Shown: piece after piece, positions 27,850 through 39,422 of the stretch
How the letters are laid out: every line of letters begins with the position of its first letter
Numbering within the stretch: position 1 is the stretch's first letter
NCBI RefSeq assembly: GCF_009389715.1
Contig: NW_024067693.1
Span: forward strand, 1 to 64,000
Reading direction: 5' to 3'
DNA from: Phoenix dactylifera
Lineage: Eukaryota > Streptophyta > Magnoliopsida > Arecales > Arecaceae
Length of the DNA: 64,000 nt
Notes under the pieces: generated by a model
Told to the model about the DNA's origin: nothing
The model's database searches: none
The model's input: only the letters and a program-made list of their open reading frames with translations
Program-made: the position numbers and the translations under genes

Positions 27850-28110
27850 GTCCTCTCAATCTGGTCAGCAGCAGTTTCTCATGCGAGGCCAAAGAGAGGC
27901 AGAAATAAGCCAACTATCTTAACTTTTAAATCCGTCAGAAATAAAGTTACCACCAAACTATACCGGGAGGCTAACAGTGCGGTTGATTGGGTTGCTTCTC
28001 AAATTGTCCATCACTCTAATGGTGTCATATGAAACTCGATCTCTGTAACCCTTATAAAATTATAGAATATTTTACCGAAAAGAAGAAGAAGAAGTTACCA
28101 CCAAACTCTA
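27850..28110 (+). mobile_element. Second LINE 3'-end remnant (RNase H tail)
   Basis: A short ORF ends in YREANSAVDWVASQIVHHS, the conserved C-terminal motif of the RNase H-like domain of plant LINEs (REAN-x-x-ADWVAS). A short AT-rich tail with AAGAAGAAGAAG follows, as expected for the 3' end of such an element. The upstream part is unrelated or too diverged. It is non-functional. Confidence 0.55.
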
Positions 28111-28249
28111 GCTCGGATGATACTATCCTCTGCTACATAGGCATGGGATTGGAGTGGGCTAGTGGAGAGGGCGGAGTTAGATCCCCCCATTCTGTAACTA
28201 AAGAAAAAGTAATGACGTACTCTGGTCACATTTGAATTCTAAATGTAAG

Positions 28250-30900
28250 TGGGTTTGAGGAGCTTTTGAACTGAGGACAATCTTAATGGTAGGTAGAATC
28301 ACACATCAATATTACAAGCATGGTTATGGAGAAAGATCTATCACTTGTCAATAAAATATTCGCATGCTAGAAAATCAAATATCATGAATGAAAATTCTTC
28401 TCATTGCATTTGACCCGTGCATCTTACGTTGAGCTTACCTCCCCCGCCTGCCTAACATTAATACATGATTGAATTTGAAAGAGACCTACCAAGACTCGTT
28501 TTATTCGCAGAAAGAATTTCTCTTTACTGATATATTTTTTCTAAAAAGTTGATATCTAAAAAAATAATTTTTGTATATTTAGTTGACCATACAAAGATAG
28601 TATATTTTAGAGTGACTTCTATTTAGTTGAGCATCTATTTTTCTAAAAAAATATGTAAAATATCTATTATGCCCTTAATAAAGAGAAAAATCTTATCCCA
28701 TTCTATGTAAAAGTTTAAGGGCATTTCTGGAATGACAATATTATATAGCATGTCGGAATGATAATATCGTCAAGATCCATCTTGTGTTAACCAGTTAGCG
28801 AAAAATAATCTTACTGAATTACTATTGAATAGAATTAATGATTTGGTAATATATGATATGTTTAACAAAATTGTGGTGATATATGACATGTATCTCGAGA
28901 GTTATTGATATACATATAATTGAGTTGCTATATGATTAAATCTTGATGTGTATGCTGATATGGTTTATATGAGTGTTTTATAAATGTATACACTGGATTC
29001 ATCAAACATTATTCAATCATCAGATTATTGATGTATGAATTTTACTATTTTATTATCAACTATATATTTGCTGAGAGATGTTTTCATATTCATGTTGATT
29101 ATTTGGCTATTATCTATAGTTTTAAATCCTAAAGTTAATTGAAAATAAAAATTGTTCATCCTAGATCATGCATGATTTTTAAGATACTGCTTTAGAGTTC
29201 ATACAGCCATATTGCATGGCCGACCCGAATGATGATTTTGGAGTGTGATAGGAATTATTTCAAATTTATATATAAATAAAAAAAAAGTAACAGTTTGAAA
29301 ACAACAAGCAACCCATCAAACTAACTCACTGAATACTAACTTAAGCCAATTCCTCGTCGATCAACGGTTGGCTAGAATTTCGAAGCAAATTCCTCTCCGA
29401 ACCATATGACAGCATTCTATTCCAAATTGACTTGTTCATTCCAAGGAGCTAATATCACATATAAGGATGATCAAGGAGCACTTAAATACACCCCCGGAAT
29501 CAATTTTGTTGATGGCCAATTCAGCTAGCTTTTGCCAAATTCCAATCCAATGCAAATGATTAGAGCCAAATGAAGCAATTCCAAAATAACTCAATTAATT
29601 GAACAATTAGAGCCAAAACAACTCAATTGACAATTGTCCAAGTGTCCGTCAATGGCGCATCACATCCAAAGCCGCCCATCAGGAAGACGAACTTCCTCAT
29701 TAGGGATGATGTGCCTCCAAATCCAATCCGTAGTGTGATGTCACAGCCCTGCTCCAATATTTTTTCAGCGGCCCTGGAGTCAAGCCGCCACATCCATTTT
29801 GTCAATGGAAAATAAAAAGGTGGTAAGGCCATCCTTCCTGGTCATTAAGATGTCACCTTCTTTTGTGTGAGGTTGAGGACTATAACTCTATGAGCATTGA
29901 GCAAGCGTTGCGTTCTGCCATACGTATCCGGATTCCATGTAGAGCCGTGGAGACCGAGGCTGGAGCAAGACCACCTTTCAATCTGGAACCGACACTCCTC
30001 CCGGAATCACGGTTCCCTACGTACTCCCACCGGAGTTTAAGACTCTGTCCTTTCGATAAAGATGGCTTGCATGCGTCGACACAAGACACAAGCAAGTCGT
30101 GGTAGGGATCCAACGGGGATAAAGTTATTCTTATCATGTTTTTGCTTTTTGGTTTCTATCACCAAGCATTGGGCCATTGGCTTGGAATTAATGGTATCAT
30201 TCTTGTGACCTGAGCAATGAGATGGAGATTTTTTATTATAATTAGAACTAATTCCTAGAAAGCAGGGTTTGTATATGATAGAAGGTGGAGATTAACCTCT
30301 TCTATCGATCCCTCCAAAAATAATATTATTTTCAGTTCTAGAAACAGAGTGAGGATGCTTTGAATTTAGGAGCAGATTCATAGAAAGTAGTGGCTTTCAG
30401 CGAGATTGCAGACTCGATTACCAAGAAAGATTCATTTCATTCCTTCCCATGCTGCAACAAATCAGGCTCAATCTGGTTTTTCATTTTGTTTTTCTACAAA
30501 ACTTATAACTGACTCGAGCTATATCTATAAAAAGTTTGGAACCCTTGGCTTAATCATAAGTCGGCTTTATAAGTCCATGTTAATCGATCATTTTCGTCCG
30601 ACCATTTTTAATAATTCTTTTAAAAAATATTTTATTTGTACTATATTAAGTTTCTCACTCTTTTTTCTTTTTTTTTTTCTCTCTATTCCACTGCTCTTGG
30701 TAGAGCCTTTCATATTCTTTTTTTTTACCGTACATGACTATAATCTTTCAATTGATTTTTCATCATTATACAGTCACTTTGCACAACATTTTCACTTTTA
30801 ACAGTCCAATCCACCAATTGTTAACGAAGGATCTTCCAGATATATGCAAGGCTAGAGTTGCCTTCAAGATCCATTCACATTAGGTAAGACTTCTACTTTT
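28250..30900. other. Intergenic DNA upstream of the kinase-like gene
   Basis: No gene recognised. The ORF pair at 29627-29832 (both strands) and the ORF at 29863-30105 show no domain. Composition turns GC-rich only after about 30960, where the leader of the next gene begins. Confidence 0.5.
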
Positions 30901-30969
30901 TTTTTACTCGGATCCACCGGCTATCTTTTTATCTTCTCATCACAATCTTGAAATCCTCTATGAACACAG

Positions 30970-31212
30970 AAAGTGTGCGTCCGTTGCAGAAGATTCCTCC
31001 GGCGAGTGCACTTGGCTTCTGTCGTGTCAGCATCGTCAGAGGTCCACGTCAGCAAGAGCCTCGGACTTCCTTTCACACTTAAAACAACCCAAGCCGGTCG
31101 CCCGGCGCGACCTCTCGCGCGCGCGGTCTCCTTCTTTCCCATTCCCCAAAACTTTACTCCTCTATAATGCCTGCGAGGCCTCTTCCCCTTCTCTTCCTCT
31201 TCTCGTCCTCCC
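30970..31212 (+). promoter_or_regulatory. GC-rich promoter/leader of the pseudokinase gene
   Basis: Composition switches sharply from AT-rich to CpG-rich, with a CTCGCGCGCGCGG run near 31110. A weak TATA-like CTCTATAATG lies near 31159. An ATG inside that motif (31166) is out of frame with the gene and would be an upstream start only if transcription begins before it. A GTCAGCATCGTCAG / CCACGTCAGC stretch lies near 31030-31055. Confidence 0.4.
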
Positions 31213-32445
31213 ATGTGCAAGTCTCGACGCGCCGTCATGGCATCCCGCCCCACCTCCCGTTCCTGCTCCGGCAACACCGCCTCCAACTCCTCCTCCTCCT
31301 CCTCCTCCTCCGTCGCCTCTAACGCCTCCTCCTCCGCCTCCCTCGTCGCCCTCCGCAACTCCCTCCTCGCCCTCCGCAACTCCCGCCAGGAGACCCCCAC
31401 CCTCTACCCCTTCTCCGAGATTTCCGCCGTCACCAACAAGTTCGTCGCCTCCTCCTCCCGGCGCTGCTCCCTCCGTGGCAAGGACGTCGTCGTCTTCCGG
31501 CGCCCCTTCCGTGGCGACCCCGCCGCCCTCCCTGCCCGCCTCGTTGCCGTCTGCAGGAGCCACCACAGCAGCCTCGTCCGCCTTCTTGGTGCCTCCCTCG
31601 CCGGCGGCACCATCTACCTCGTCTACGAGCACTCCCCCGGCGCGCCCCTCGCCGACTGCCTCCGCAACCCCCGAAACCCCAACTTCACCCCGCTCTCTTC
31701 CTGGACGTCCCGCATCCAAGTAGCCGCCGACCTCGCCCAGGGCCTCGACTACATCCACCACCACTCCGCTACCATCCACAACTGCATCAAGGCCTCCAAC
31801 ATCCTCGTCATCGAGCCCCACTTCCGCGCCAAGATCTGCCACTTCGGCGCCGCCGATCTCGCCGGCGATATCCTCGCCAAGACCAACGCCGACGCCGACA
31901 AGGAGGAGGCGGCGGCGGACGCGGAGATCTCTCCCTTGTCCTCTCCATCCCGCAAGCTAAAAAGATCGGACAGCCGCCGGATGAAGATCGAGGGGACGAG
32001 GGGGTACATGGCGCCGGAGCTGCTCGCCGGCGGGAACATCTCTTGGCGGTCGGACGTGTACGCCCTCGGCGTGGTGCTCCTGGAGCTCCTATCCGGCGAG
32101 GAGCCGATCAAGCACCGGTTCGACGAGAGGCACAATAACTTCCACAGGGTCTCCCTCATCGAGACGGCGAGGGAGGCGATCGGGCCGGCAGAGTACTCCG
32201 CCGAGAAGGAGCGCCGGGGGCGGGTGCGGCATTGGGTGGACCGGAGGCTGCGGGACTCCTACCCGGTGGAGGCGGCGGAGCATCTGATCCGGGTAGCTCT
32301 CCGGTGCGTGGAGGCGGAGGCGGCGGCGCGCCCGGACATGACGTGGGTCGCCGGTAAAATATCTAAAATTTTCTTGGACTCCAAGTCGTGGGAGGAGAAG
32401 CTTAGCGTTCCGACGGAGTTCTCGGTGTCCTTTGCTCCGCGGTGA
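31213..32445 (+). CDS. Predicted pseudokinase, kinase-fold protein, single exon, 410 aa
   Basis: A single uninterrupted exon with strong GC3 bias. Residues 1-60 are Ser-rich and basic with no signal peptide or TM helix, so it is probably cytosolic. The kinase fold spans about 66-395: YPFSEISAVTNKF, the hinge LVYEH (136-140), GLDYIHHH, GTRGYMAPEL with APE at 267-269, SDVYALGVVLLELLSGEEP, and a C-lobe ending in ARPDM. Every catalytic motif is altered: no glycine loop; the VAIK strand reads VVVFRR (92-97) with no Lys; the HRD position reads HNC (189-191); DFG is HFG (210-212). It should therefore not transfer phosphate and may act as a scaffold or regulator. I recall the same HFG in a plant family often labelled LysM-receptor-kinase-like, though no LysM domain is present. 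The alternative start Met9 is possible. Confidence 0.9.
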   Translation: MCKSRRAVMASRPTSRSCSGNTASNSSSSSSSSVASNASSSASLVALRNSLLALRNSRQETPTLYPFSEISAVTNKFVASSSRRCSLRGKDVVVFRRPFRGDPAALPARLVAVCRSHHSSLVRLLGASLAGGTIYLVYEHSPGAPLADCLRNPRNPNFTPLSSWTSRIQVAADLAQGLDYIHHHSATIHNCIKASNILVIEPHFRAKICHFGAADLAGDILAKTNADADKEEAAADAEISPLSSPSRKLKRSDSRRMKIEGTRGYMAPELLAGGNISWRSDVYALGVVLLELLSGEEPIKHRFDERHNNFHRVSLIETAREAIGPAEYSAEKERRGRVRHWVDRRLRDSYPVEAAEHLIRVALRCVEAEAAARPDMTWVAGKISKIFLDSKSWEEKLSVPTEFSVSFAPR

Positions 32446-33800
32446 GAATAAGTGGCCGGTGACCGTGGAGGCGGGGATGTTGACGGGAGTCACTGTACTG
32501 GATGAGTTCCCCCGGTTTCTTTTTTCTTGTTTATTTTTTCTGTTGGCGTTTCCGTAACCGTATTCAAAGGAGTTGATTATACCCTGGAAGACAGAATGGA
32601 GACTGAGATCGCGTGTTCAGGTGAAATATCACACTGATAAAAGAATTAGGTTATACTCGAGCAGGGCGTGGTTGTGGATCTTTGGGGCCACTGCGTCAAA
32701 TTTTTTTTTTGATGTATCCAAAAAAAAAAAAAAGGAGAACGGGGTATTGACTGAGTGGAGCTTCTATCAGGCTTCGTAGTTGGTCATGTTCATGTTTCAG
32801 GTGCTCTGAAACGGAATTTCCTTTGATCATCATTCTGTACCTTATTTTATGTGTCTAAGAGCCGTTGGTGGTAGCGTCGATGCAAAATTTTGCTGGGCCA
32901 TATTTTGATGATCTGAAGGCATGAAGAATGGTGATGTATCAGACTCTGAATTTAGAGTATAACAGATGCTGTATATCTGCAAAGCGGACTATGTAAGCAT
33001 GCAAGTCCACAAAATATATCATAATCTTAAAATAATAATAATTTTTCGATTCTTTGTAAATTAATTTAATCGTGATCTAAAATAAATCATCATAGTTACT
33101 CCAAAGTGACATAAGTCGAAATATTCAAATCAAATAACATGTTCTAACTAAATTAGTCTAAAATAGTCTAGACTAGAACTCCAATAATTGAGAATATCTT
33201 CATAAGATCTAGCGCACTTCTCCAAGTCCCGAACAATTATGATTCAAAATTTAAAAAATAGAAAAAGAAGAAATAATGAGCTATACTAGCCCAGTAAGCA
33301 ACATAATATCCCAAAGTAGGGTCTAAGCATGCCAAAAAAATAATTAGTTAAAGAGCATCATACTAATTGAGAATAGATCAATTTTCGAATAATATATATA
33401 TCTCTTTTGAAATCTATTATTATTTTCATAAACTGATATTAGAAACCTAACATCAAGCTATGGCCATGTAACTTGTGACATGGGTCAGATATAACATGCA
33501 CAAAGTGCCAAGTACCACTATTCTAATCACCGATGGTTCGGCGTCAAAACCAGTTTCTCATATTATAAGTCGACAAGACCAATGAATAATTTCTATTGAC
33601 AGGGCCAAATCACAGCCATGCTGAGAATTCATACATATAAAATAAATTTCATAATTTTTTCAATTATATTTTTTAAATTTTATAACATAATTTAAAATAA
33701 TTACTATTATAACAATTACATATATGACCCGTTTAATCAAGTATAAAACAGTTATCATAATCAAATTTAATAAACTAAAATGAAGTAAGCTAGCCAACTA
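32446..33800. other. 3' flank of the pseudokinase gene and intergenic DNA
   Basis: Includes the probable 3' UTR to about 32800, with T- and A-runs. The rest is AT-rich with no recognisable coding sequence. Confidence 0.5.
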
Positions 33801-33829
33801 TAGGTAGGTTTCGGCTCATTTTATTTCAC

Positions 33830-35310
33830 TCATCATTTAAAGTCATGGGTCAAGAGTACTATCAAATGCCCAAACCTCAGCTATTGCATCCTTCTTTGTT
33901 TTAAAAGCCGCTGAGGTCGGCCTTTTGTGCTAAGAATTGGGAAGGTCGGCTCTTTGGCCTACTGTAAATCAGCACTAGATAGATCAGCCAGCTAGATGCT
34001 CCACACCCCCCCCCCCCCCCCCCCCCCCCCCTCTCCTCCTCCTTACCCGTCTAAGGTTGAGGACTTGGATCTTTTCAAATACAAGCTTGTAGGTCGGGTG
34101 TACTCAGGTGAGGTGGTGAAACTTCGATAGAAGCATTGGGAAGAAAATAGCCATAAAGGCTTGATCATTGCCTCTCTCTCTCTCTCTCTAAGCTCTAGAG
34201 CATAGGAGATCAAAATCAGGGAGATGCACCAATCTCCTGCCTTATATAGAGCCTCAAATAGCTCGAATTAGCATATTGATTCACCTACTCTAGCCAATCT
34301 TCGCCATGTATCACTCGAACATTCGCCTCCTAACGATCACTCAAATCGCCATCAGCCTAAACATCTAACTATTATGCTGATATTTTTGCCATGAATGATA
34401 CTGCTTGGAAAAGCGTGGATGCTGGCACGTCCTTCATAATTGCAGTATTCAAAAGATTTCTGCAGCAAAATTGAAGGGATGGTTGCAGCGGCTCAGCTTT
34501 GTGGCTTGATTTCATGGCTCAGCTTCATGGCCTACCTTGGCTAGTTGGCCTTATCAACAAGTTTACTTCCATCACTTGAGCCGACAAGTTAGCTAGACAT
34601 TGAAAATGAGGGCAAGTGATACGCCTCTGAACTAACCGTAACCAACCAATCAAAGCTCACCACGAAACCTTCGATAATCAATCAAAACCTACCACGTGGC
34701 CGACCTAGAGGCGCATAGAGAGTTCGAATTTCAAATTCTCTCCCTAGTTGGCGGCATCTCATCCACGGTCGTGAAGAATTTTCATAACTACATGAGCAAG
34801 ATGCGCTGTCATTTTGCCTGTGCGTGACTTTTGGGACATGCAATGGGCTACTAAAAATGGCTGATCCACACGTCCGAATTTTTTGGCAATAGGTACCGAC
34901 CCTCGCCTATAGAAACCATTCTTAGAGACTCTCCAAGTAAGTGCTCTTGAGCATTCTTACGTACTTTTATCATCGCTCTGCCACTCTCACAACACCTCTG
35001 CTGCTCTCTGAGAGTTCGTTTGACTTAGGCATCAGACCCTTTTCAGCGAGAGGACTTCTTCGTCTTTACTATTTCAGGTCGGATCTGACATCAGAGCGAA
35101 GGTCCAAATATGGTCTCCTCTTTCTAGCACCATCTCAGAGGCGACTAGTATTGGAGCCATCGCCCATAGCGACCACCACCTCGCCACCTTAGAAGCATAT
35201 TGCGACCTTCAACCTATATTTACGGTTTGAACCCCACCATCCGAGCACTCCAACTGCTCAACCAACTTGACATCTTGGTCAGACCGATTCCCAGCCGCAA
35301 TAGGTAGCAT
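33830..35310. mobile_element. Degraded LTR-retrotransposon-like sequence
   Basis: The segment 34860-35230 resembles the R/U5 half of monocot Gypsy LTRs: a TATA-like CCTATAGAAA, then CTCTCC, then GTTTGACTTAGGCATCAGACCC, a motif common just before the end of such LTRs. A CCTTATATAGAGCC segment with a CT run at 34170-34250 looks like another LTR promoter. I could not fix TG...CA borders or a target duplication, and no gag-pol is present. Confidence 0.4.
34006..34031. repeat. (C)26 homopolymer
   Basis: An uninterrupted run of 26 C's, flanked by CCACA and TCTCCTCC. Such long C tracts are rare in plant DNA and can form i-motif or, on the other strand, G-quadruplex structures. Length may be an assembly estimate. 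Confidence 0.95.
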
Positions 35311-35319
35311 TTAGAGACT

Positions 35320-37500
35320 TTTTTTTTTATTTACTTGATAGAGGTCATAATACAGCATGTACGGGTTAGGTAGACTATTATCCATGCTCGTCTCACAATT
35401 AAGAACCACATGACTATTATTCGTCTTATACTTGCTCAAGGTAGGTTCAGATGAATCGGTGCAGGTTGGAATGGATTGGGGTGGGTAAAATTATAAAAAA
35501 ATATTTTTTCATTCAAATCAAATAAAAAATATAAAAATAATCTTAGTGCTTCATATAACATTAGACAAAATAAGAGAAAAAATATATAATATAATAAATA
35601 ATTTTCAGCAATAATAAGAATAATAAAAAAAATATTGTTCTCTAATAAAGGATGGTAGAAAAGAGAAATAGGAGGGATTTGCGAGGAATTTGGGATGAAT
35701 GTGAAACAAATCTCCTTCATTCGGGATTTATTTTGATTTTGATTTTGATTAAAAAGAGGGAGGGCTGGGACGTGGAGTTTTGGTTTATTGCCTTTCCTAG
35801 TTTTCTCTTCCCCTTCTCTCCATTATTTTTTATGACTTTATTCTACCTTCGAATTGGAGAAGGGCATATCAAAACTTCGCCATTGGAGCTCTGGGGTATG
35901 GCTTCCAAAAACGAAACATAAATCAGTATAAGGAAAAAGACATATTTCATAAGCCGCCAAGGACAAAGAAGGAGCAAATACTGGGAAATAGCCAGAGTCA
36001 TCTAGCTGCGTGGAATCCACTGAAAAGTTGGTCGTTTATGGAAGTTTGCCTCCTGTCCGCGTACTCCTGTGGGCCAAGATGCCTTCCATAGCTTGACTTC
36101 TCCCACAGCACTTGTCCCCAGAGAATTTTGAACAGCATGACGAGACATATGGCACATCAACTAAAATATTGTGAAGACCGATGCTTTCCTTCTTGCAAGG
36201 AATTCAGGAACAAGCATTTTGTTTGTTCTGACTATTTTAGACTCGAGCGCTGCACATTCTCCCAGCTATGCTGAAAAAATAAGTTTTGCAACTACAACAG
36301 CAATTCAGAAAGCCTCATAAAGCTGAACCTGTTATGGGGCTCCCCATTAAGTAACCTTATCCTTTGACACCAACTTAGTTGAAGCCCATAGAATGATATG
36401 GTGAAACTAGGGAGCCATTTTATTTGTTCACAATAGCTGCTTGTATAACATAAATATGGTAGCCAAATAATCATCCTCCAACTTTATGATGATGATGATT
36501 GATGCGTTCCGATCGAAGTCTTACCATCGAAAATAACAGTGAAGCAAGTTCTATAAGATTTACTAAGTCCTCATGTAATAAGTGAAGGATTCCTCTCCTT
36601 CCTCTCCTATTAATTGATGAGTTACGTGTGATCAGCCATCAATCATTAGCATCCCATAAAATTTTCCCTCAACAACACCTAATCGTTAGCATGCTATAAA
36701 TTTTCCCCCACAAACCCCAGCCTGGCAGGCCGCAGGGTGAGGCCCGCCGCAATCGGACCCAGCCCAGAACCAAGACGCGGCCCGAATCCGGATTGGAACC
36801 ACTCGAGTCCTGACCTGAGCCAGGATATCAATACTTGGCCTGAGTTGCACTAGACTACACTTGAAAGACCAGGCTCCATTTGGGGTTTCCATTGGGATGG
36901 TTTACATGCATCTTTTTCTTAATTAAATCTTTCTATCCATATACACACATGTAGACAAATGTGCATGCATCGATAGACGTATACACAGCGGACAGCTTCT
37001 TTCTCCACTATTTGGTCGAGATGGCATCAATTTCCTTTGCCTGTCATTTAAATTTGAGTAATAGAATTATGAAGTCACAGGTCTCTGATAAATCCATGAA
37101 CATAATAAAGGTTAAGTTGTGTTTATAGGAGAAATCATTAGAAGAGCTTGGAATTTTAGTCGAGCTTGTCCAATCTAGAGTAAGGTCGAATTGGCCTGTA
37201 CACGCTATCGCACGAGGCCGATCCATCAGCACCCACCAAGGTTGCCCAATTGGTTTCCACCCTCATGACTGATAAGTCCAATATATGATTAATAAGTGGT
37301 GCAAGGCTCAAGCTGAACTTTTCTTTTCCCCTCTTTTTGTCTGTTTTAAGGCCAAGGCTTTCCGAGGCCAGCTAAAACTTCAAGATACTCTAGCTGGAGG
37401 CCTGGAGCTGGGGTTGGACATTCCGTCATGAGACATGACTGTGTTAGATTAGGCTCAAGCTAGCTTAAGTCTGCTTACTTGGCTTGAACAAAGAGTGCTT
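35320..37500. other. Intergenic DNA, nothing recognised
   Basis: AT-rich sequence. ORFs at 35436-35720 and 35652-35921 overlap on opposite strands with low-complexity composition and no known domain. Confidence 0.5.
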
Positions 37501-37540
37501 GCAAGTTTAAGCTCGGTACCACCTCTTCTCTTCCTGAAAA

Positions 37541-37616
37541 AACTATGTATGTGTGCACATGTGCAATTGTGGAAATAAAACTATGTATGTGTGCACATGT
37601 GCAATTGTGGAAATAA
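37541..37616. repeat. Perfect 38-bp tandem duplication
   Basis: Two identical copies (37541-37578 and 37579-37616) of a 38-bp unit beginning AACTATGTATGTG. Perfect identity suggests a recent slippage or unequal exchange event. Confidence 0.95.
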
Positions 37617-37839
37617 CCTTTATGATAAAAGGCATGCATAGCCATGTTTGTAGAACGGCATGTTATGTAGAGTAGATCGATCGTACCGGCCCAAGATTTA
37701 GAACAAACACCAAACAAAAAACAAAAAAAATACTAAATATTTAATTAAAAAATTGAGCCACACAAAAGGGCTTTCTCTCACTCCTCACTTTGAAGAGCAG
37801 CTCTTACTTTTTTTCTTCTTTTTTTTTTCTCACGCCATA

Positions 37840-38600
37840 CTAAAGAAGACATCAAAGGCCCTTTTAAATAGAGTACCATATAGGTAGGATGTTCGATTAC
37901 TATTTAAATTCAAAAAACCAATACTCACTAAAAGATAAGATTTGATAACTACTAAAGGACAAAGATAACTATTATAGAAGGAATAACTAAGTAGAATAGA
38001 ATCCTAAAGTTATTAAAATTAATGACTAACTAAATAGGAATCCTAATATGATTAGGACTTGGCAATGAATCTCAATACTATCCCTTATTTTAAAGTCCGT
38101 GCCAACAACATTGGACTTGTCAATGCTGCAAAACACCACAACAGCCTTTACCATTATTGCTGCAGTAACAATAATATATAATAACTTGTCAAACTAATAA
38201 TTGAATACTAGAAAGTTTATTCGAGCAAATATCAGGTTGCGATTTATAATCGCTGCTTACCAAAGTATTGATCGTTATCTACACACTTGTAAAATCAGCA
38301 GTAAAGCTATGCTCCACCAATAATTAAGTTGCTGCTCCAAAAATTATGCTTCAAATATATTGGATCTAAACCGCAAATTGCTTGACCAATCTCGCTCTGA
38401 TACTATATGGAATGGCACGCTACGTACGTGAAATAGGTCGCCTTGGAGTTGAAAGACGGATGTATGTGTTAACTGCTCGAATAGCAATAACCCGCTTAAC
38501 CATGTGGGATATATATTTAAAAATGACTTTATGGTATTATATTAGTAGAAGCCATGTGATAAAATTTTATTGGTCGGCTTGATTAGGTTGCTGTTCGGAT
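37840..38600 (-). mobile_element. Possible Copia-type retrotransposon remnant
   Basis: On the minus strand the sequence near 38402-38388 reads TAGTATCAGAGCGAG, close to the tRNA-Met primer-binding motif (TGGTATCAGAGC) next to the 5' LTR of Copia elements. About 500 bp further, a CTATTTAAAAGGG TATA-like motif (near 37862-37875) and AT-rich GGATTCC-type repeats look like LTR sequence. No gag-pol is present and LTR borders are unclear. Confidence 0.35.
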
Positions 38601-38799
38601 TGAGGGCGTGTCATTAGGGCATTTTAAAGTTGGGAAGGAAGAGTAAGTGGTGATGATGACGAGATAGGGACGTGATATCCTAGAAAGATATTCTCCCATT
38701 TCCAGTTCTCGAATTCCAGCCCTCGGCCATATCCCTGAAGGCAGACTTAGTTGATGGGTTAATTAAGCCACCCAGAAAAGGGGAGGAGGGCGGCAGAAA

Positions 38800-38960
38800 G
38801 GACATGATGGCCTCCTCCTTCCGCACCTGATCCCTTGGACGTCAGCCCAACTTCTCCATCCTCACGTCACTACAGTAACCCTACCCACCTACTAAAATCT
38901 CTCTATATAACTTATTGCATGCAGTACATCAAGAACGGACCGCTCCTATCCACTTGTTAA
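38800..38960 (+). promoter_or_regulatory. Orphan promoter-like segment
   Basis: A C-rich block with GGACGTCAGCC and CCTCACGTCAC motifs is followed by TCTCTATATAACTT (about 38901), a good plant TATA box, in otherwise AT-rich intergenic DNA. No coding sequence follows within 500 bp. It could drive a non-coding RNA, be a relic promoter, or be chance. Confidence 0.3.
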
Positions 38961-39422
38961 AAGGAATTTTGGTGCCAATGATGGAGGGGGGGACTATTCA
39001 AGGCTGGGTTACAAATATCTTGCGGGTTTTGAAACTTAATTTTACGTGATCAAAGATGGCGATCGACTATGGGTCGTTTTACAAAGATACAATTCTATTT
39101 TCGGTATTCAGCAACAAAAAAAAAAAAAAAAACTATCCAAAAATATTATTTTTTTGAGTACACCGTCAGCTCATACTAATTTCGCATGAGCATTGCCTAC
39201 TGAGTTAAAGAACAACAGATACATAATGGGTCTAAAGAATATCCCAATTTGATGACAAGGTATTATTTAAAAGAAAAAAATAATTAATTAAGATGAAAAC
39301 TTCGCTTCAAGGATAAATTTTGCAAAAAAACTACTTGTCTTCAAGGTATACATAGGATATGCCCTGAAATTGGTATATAATGTAGACTAACCTTCCCTAT
39401 ATGTAAAGGATATATACGGAAC

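Noticed and set aside
31162..31842. 226-aa minus-strand Gly/Val/Glu-rich ORF
   Set aside because: Antisense shadow of the GC-rich pseudokinase exon; composition follows from codon bias on the other strand.
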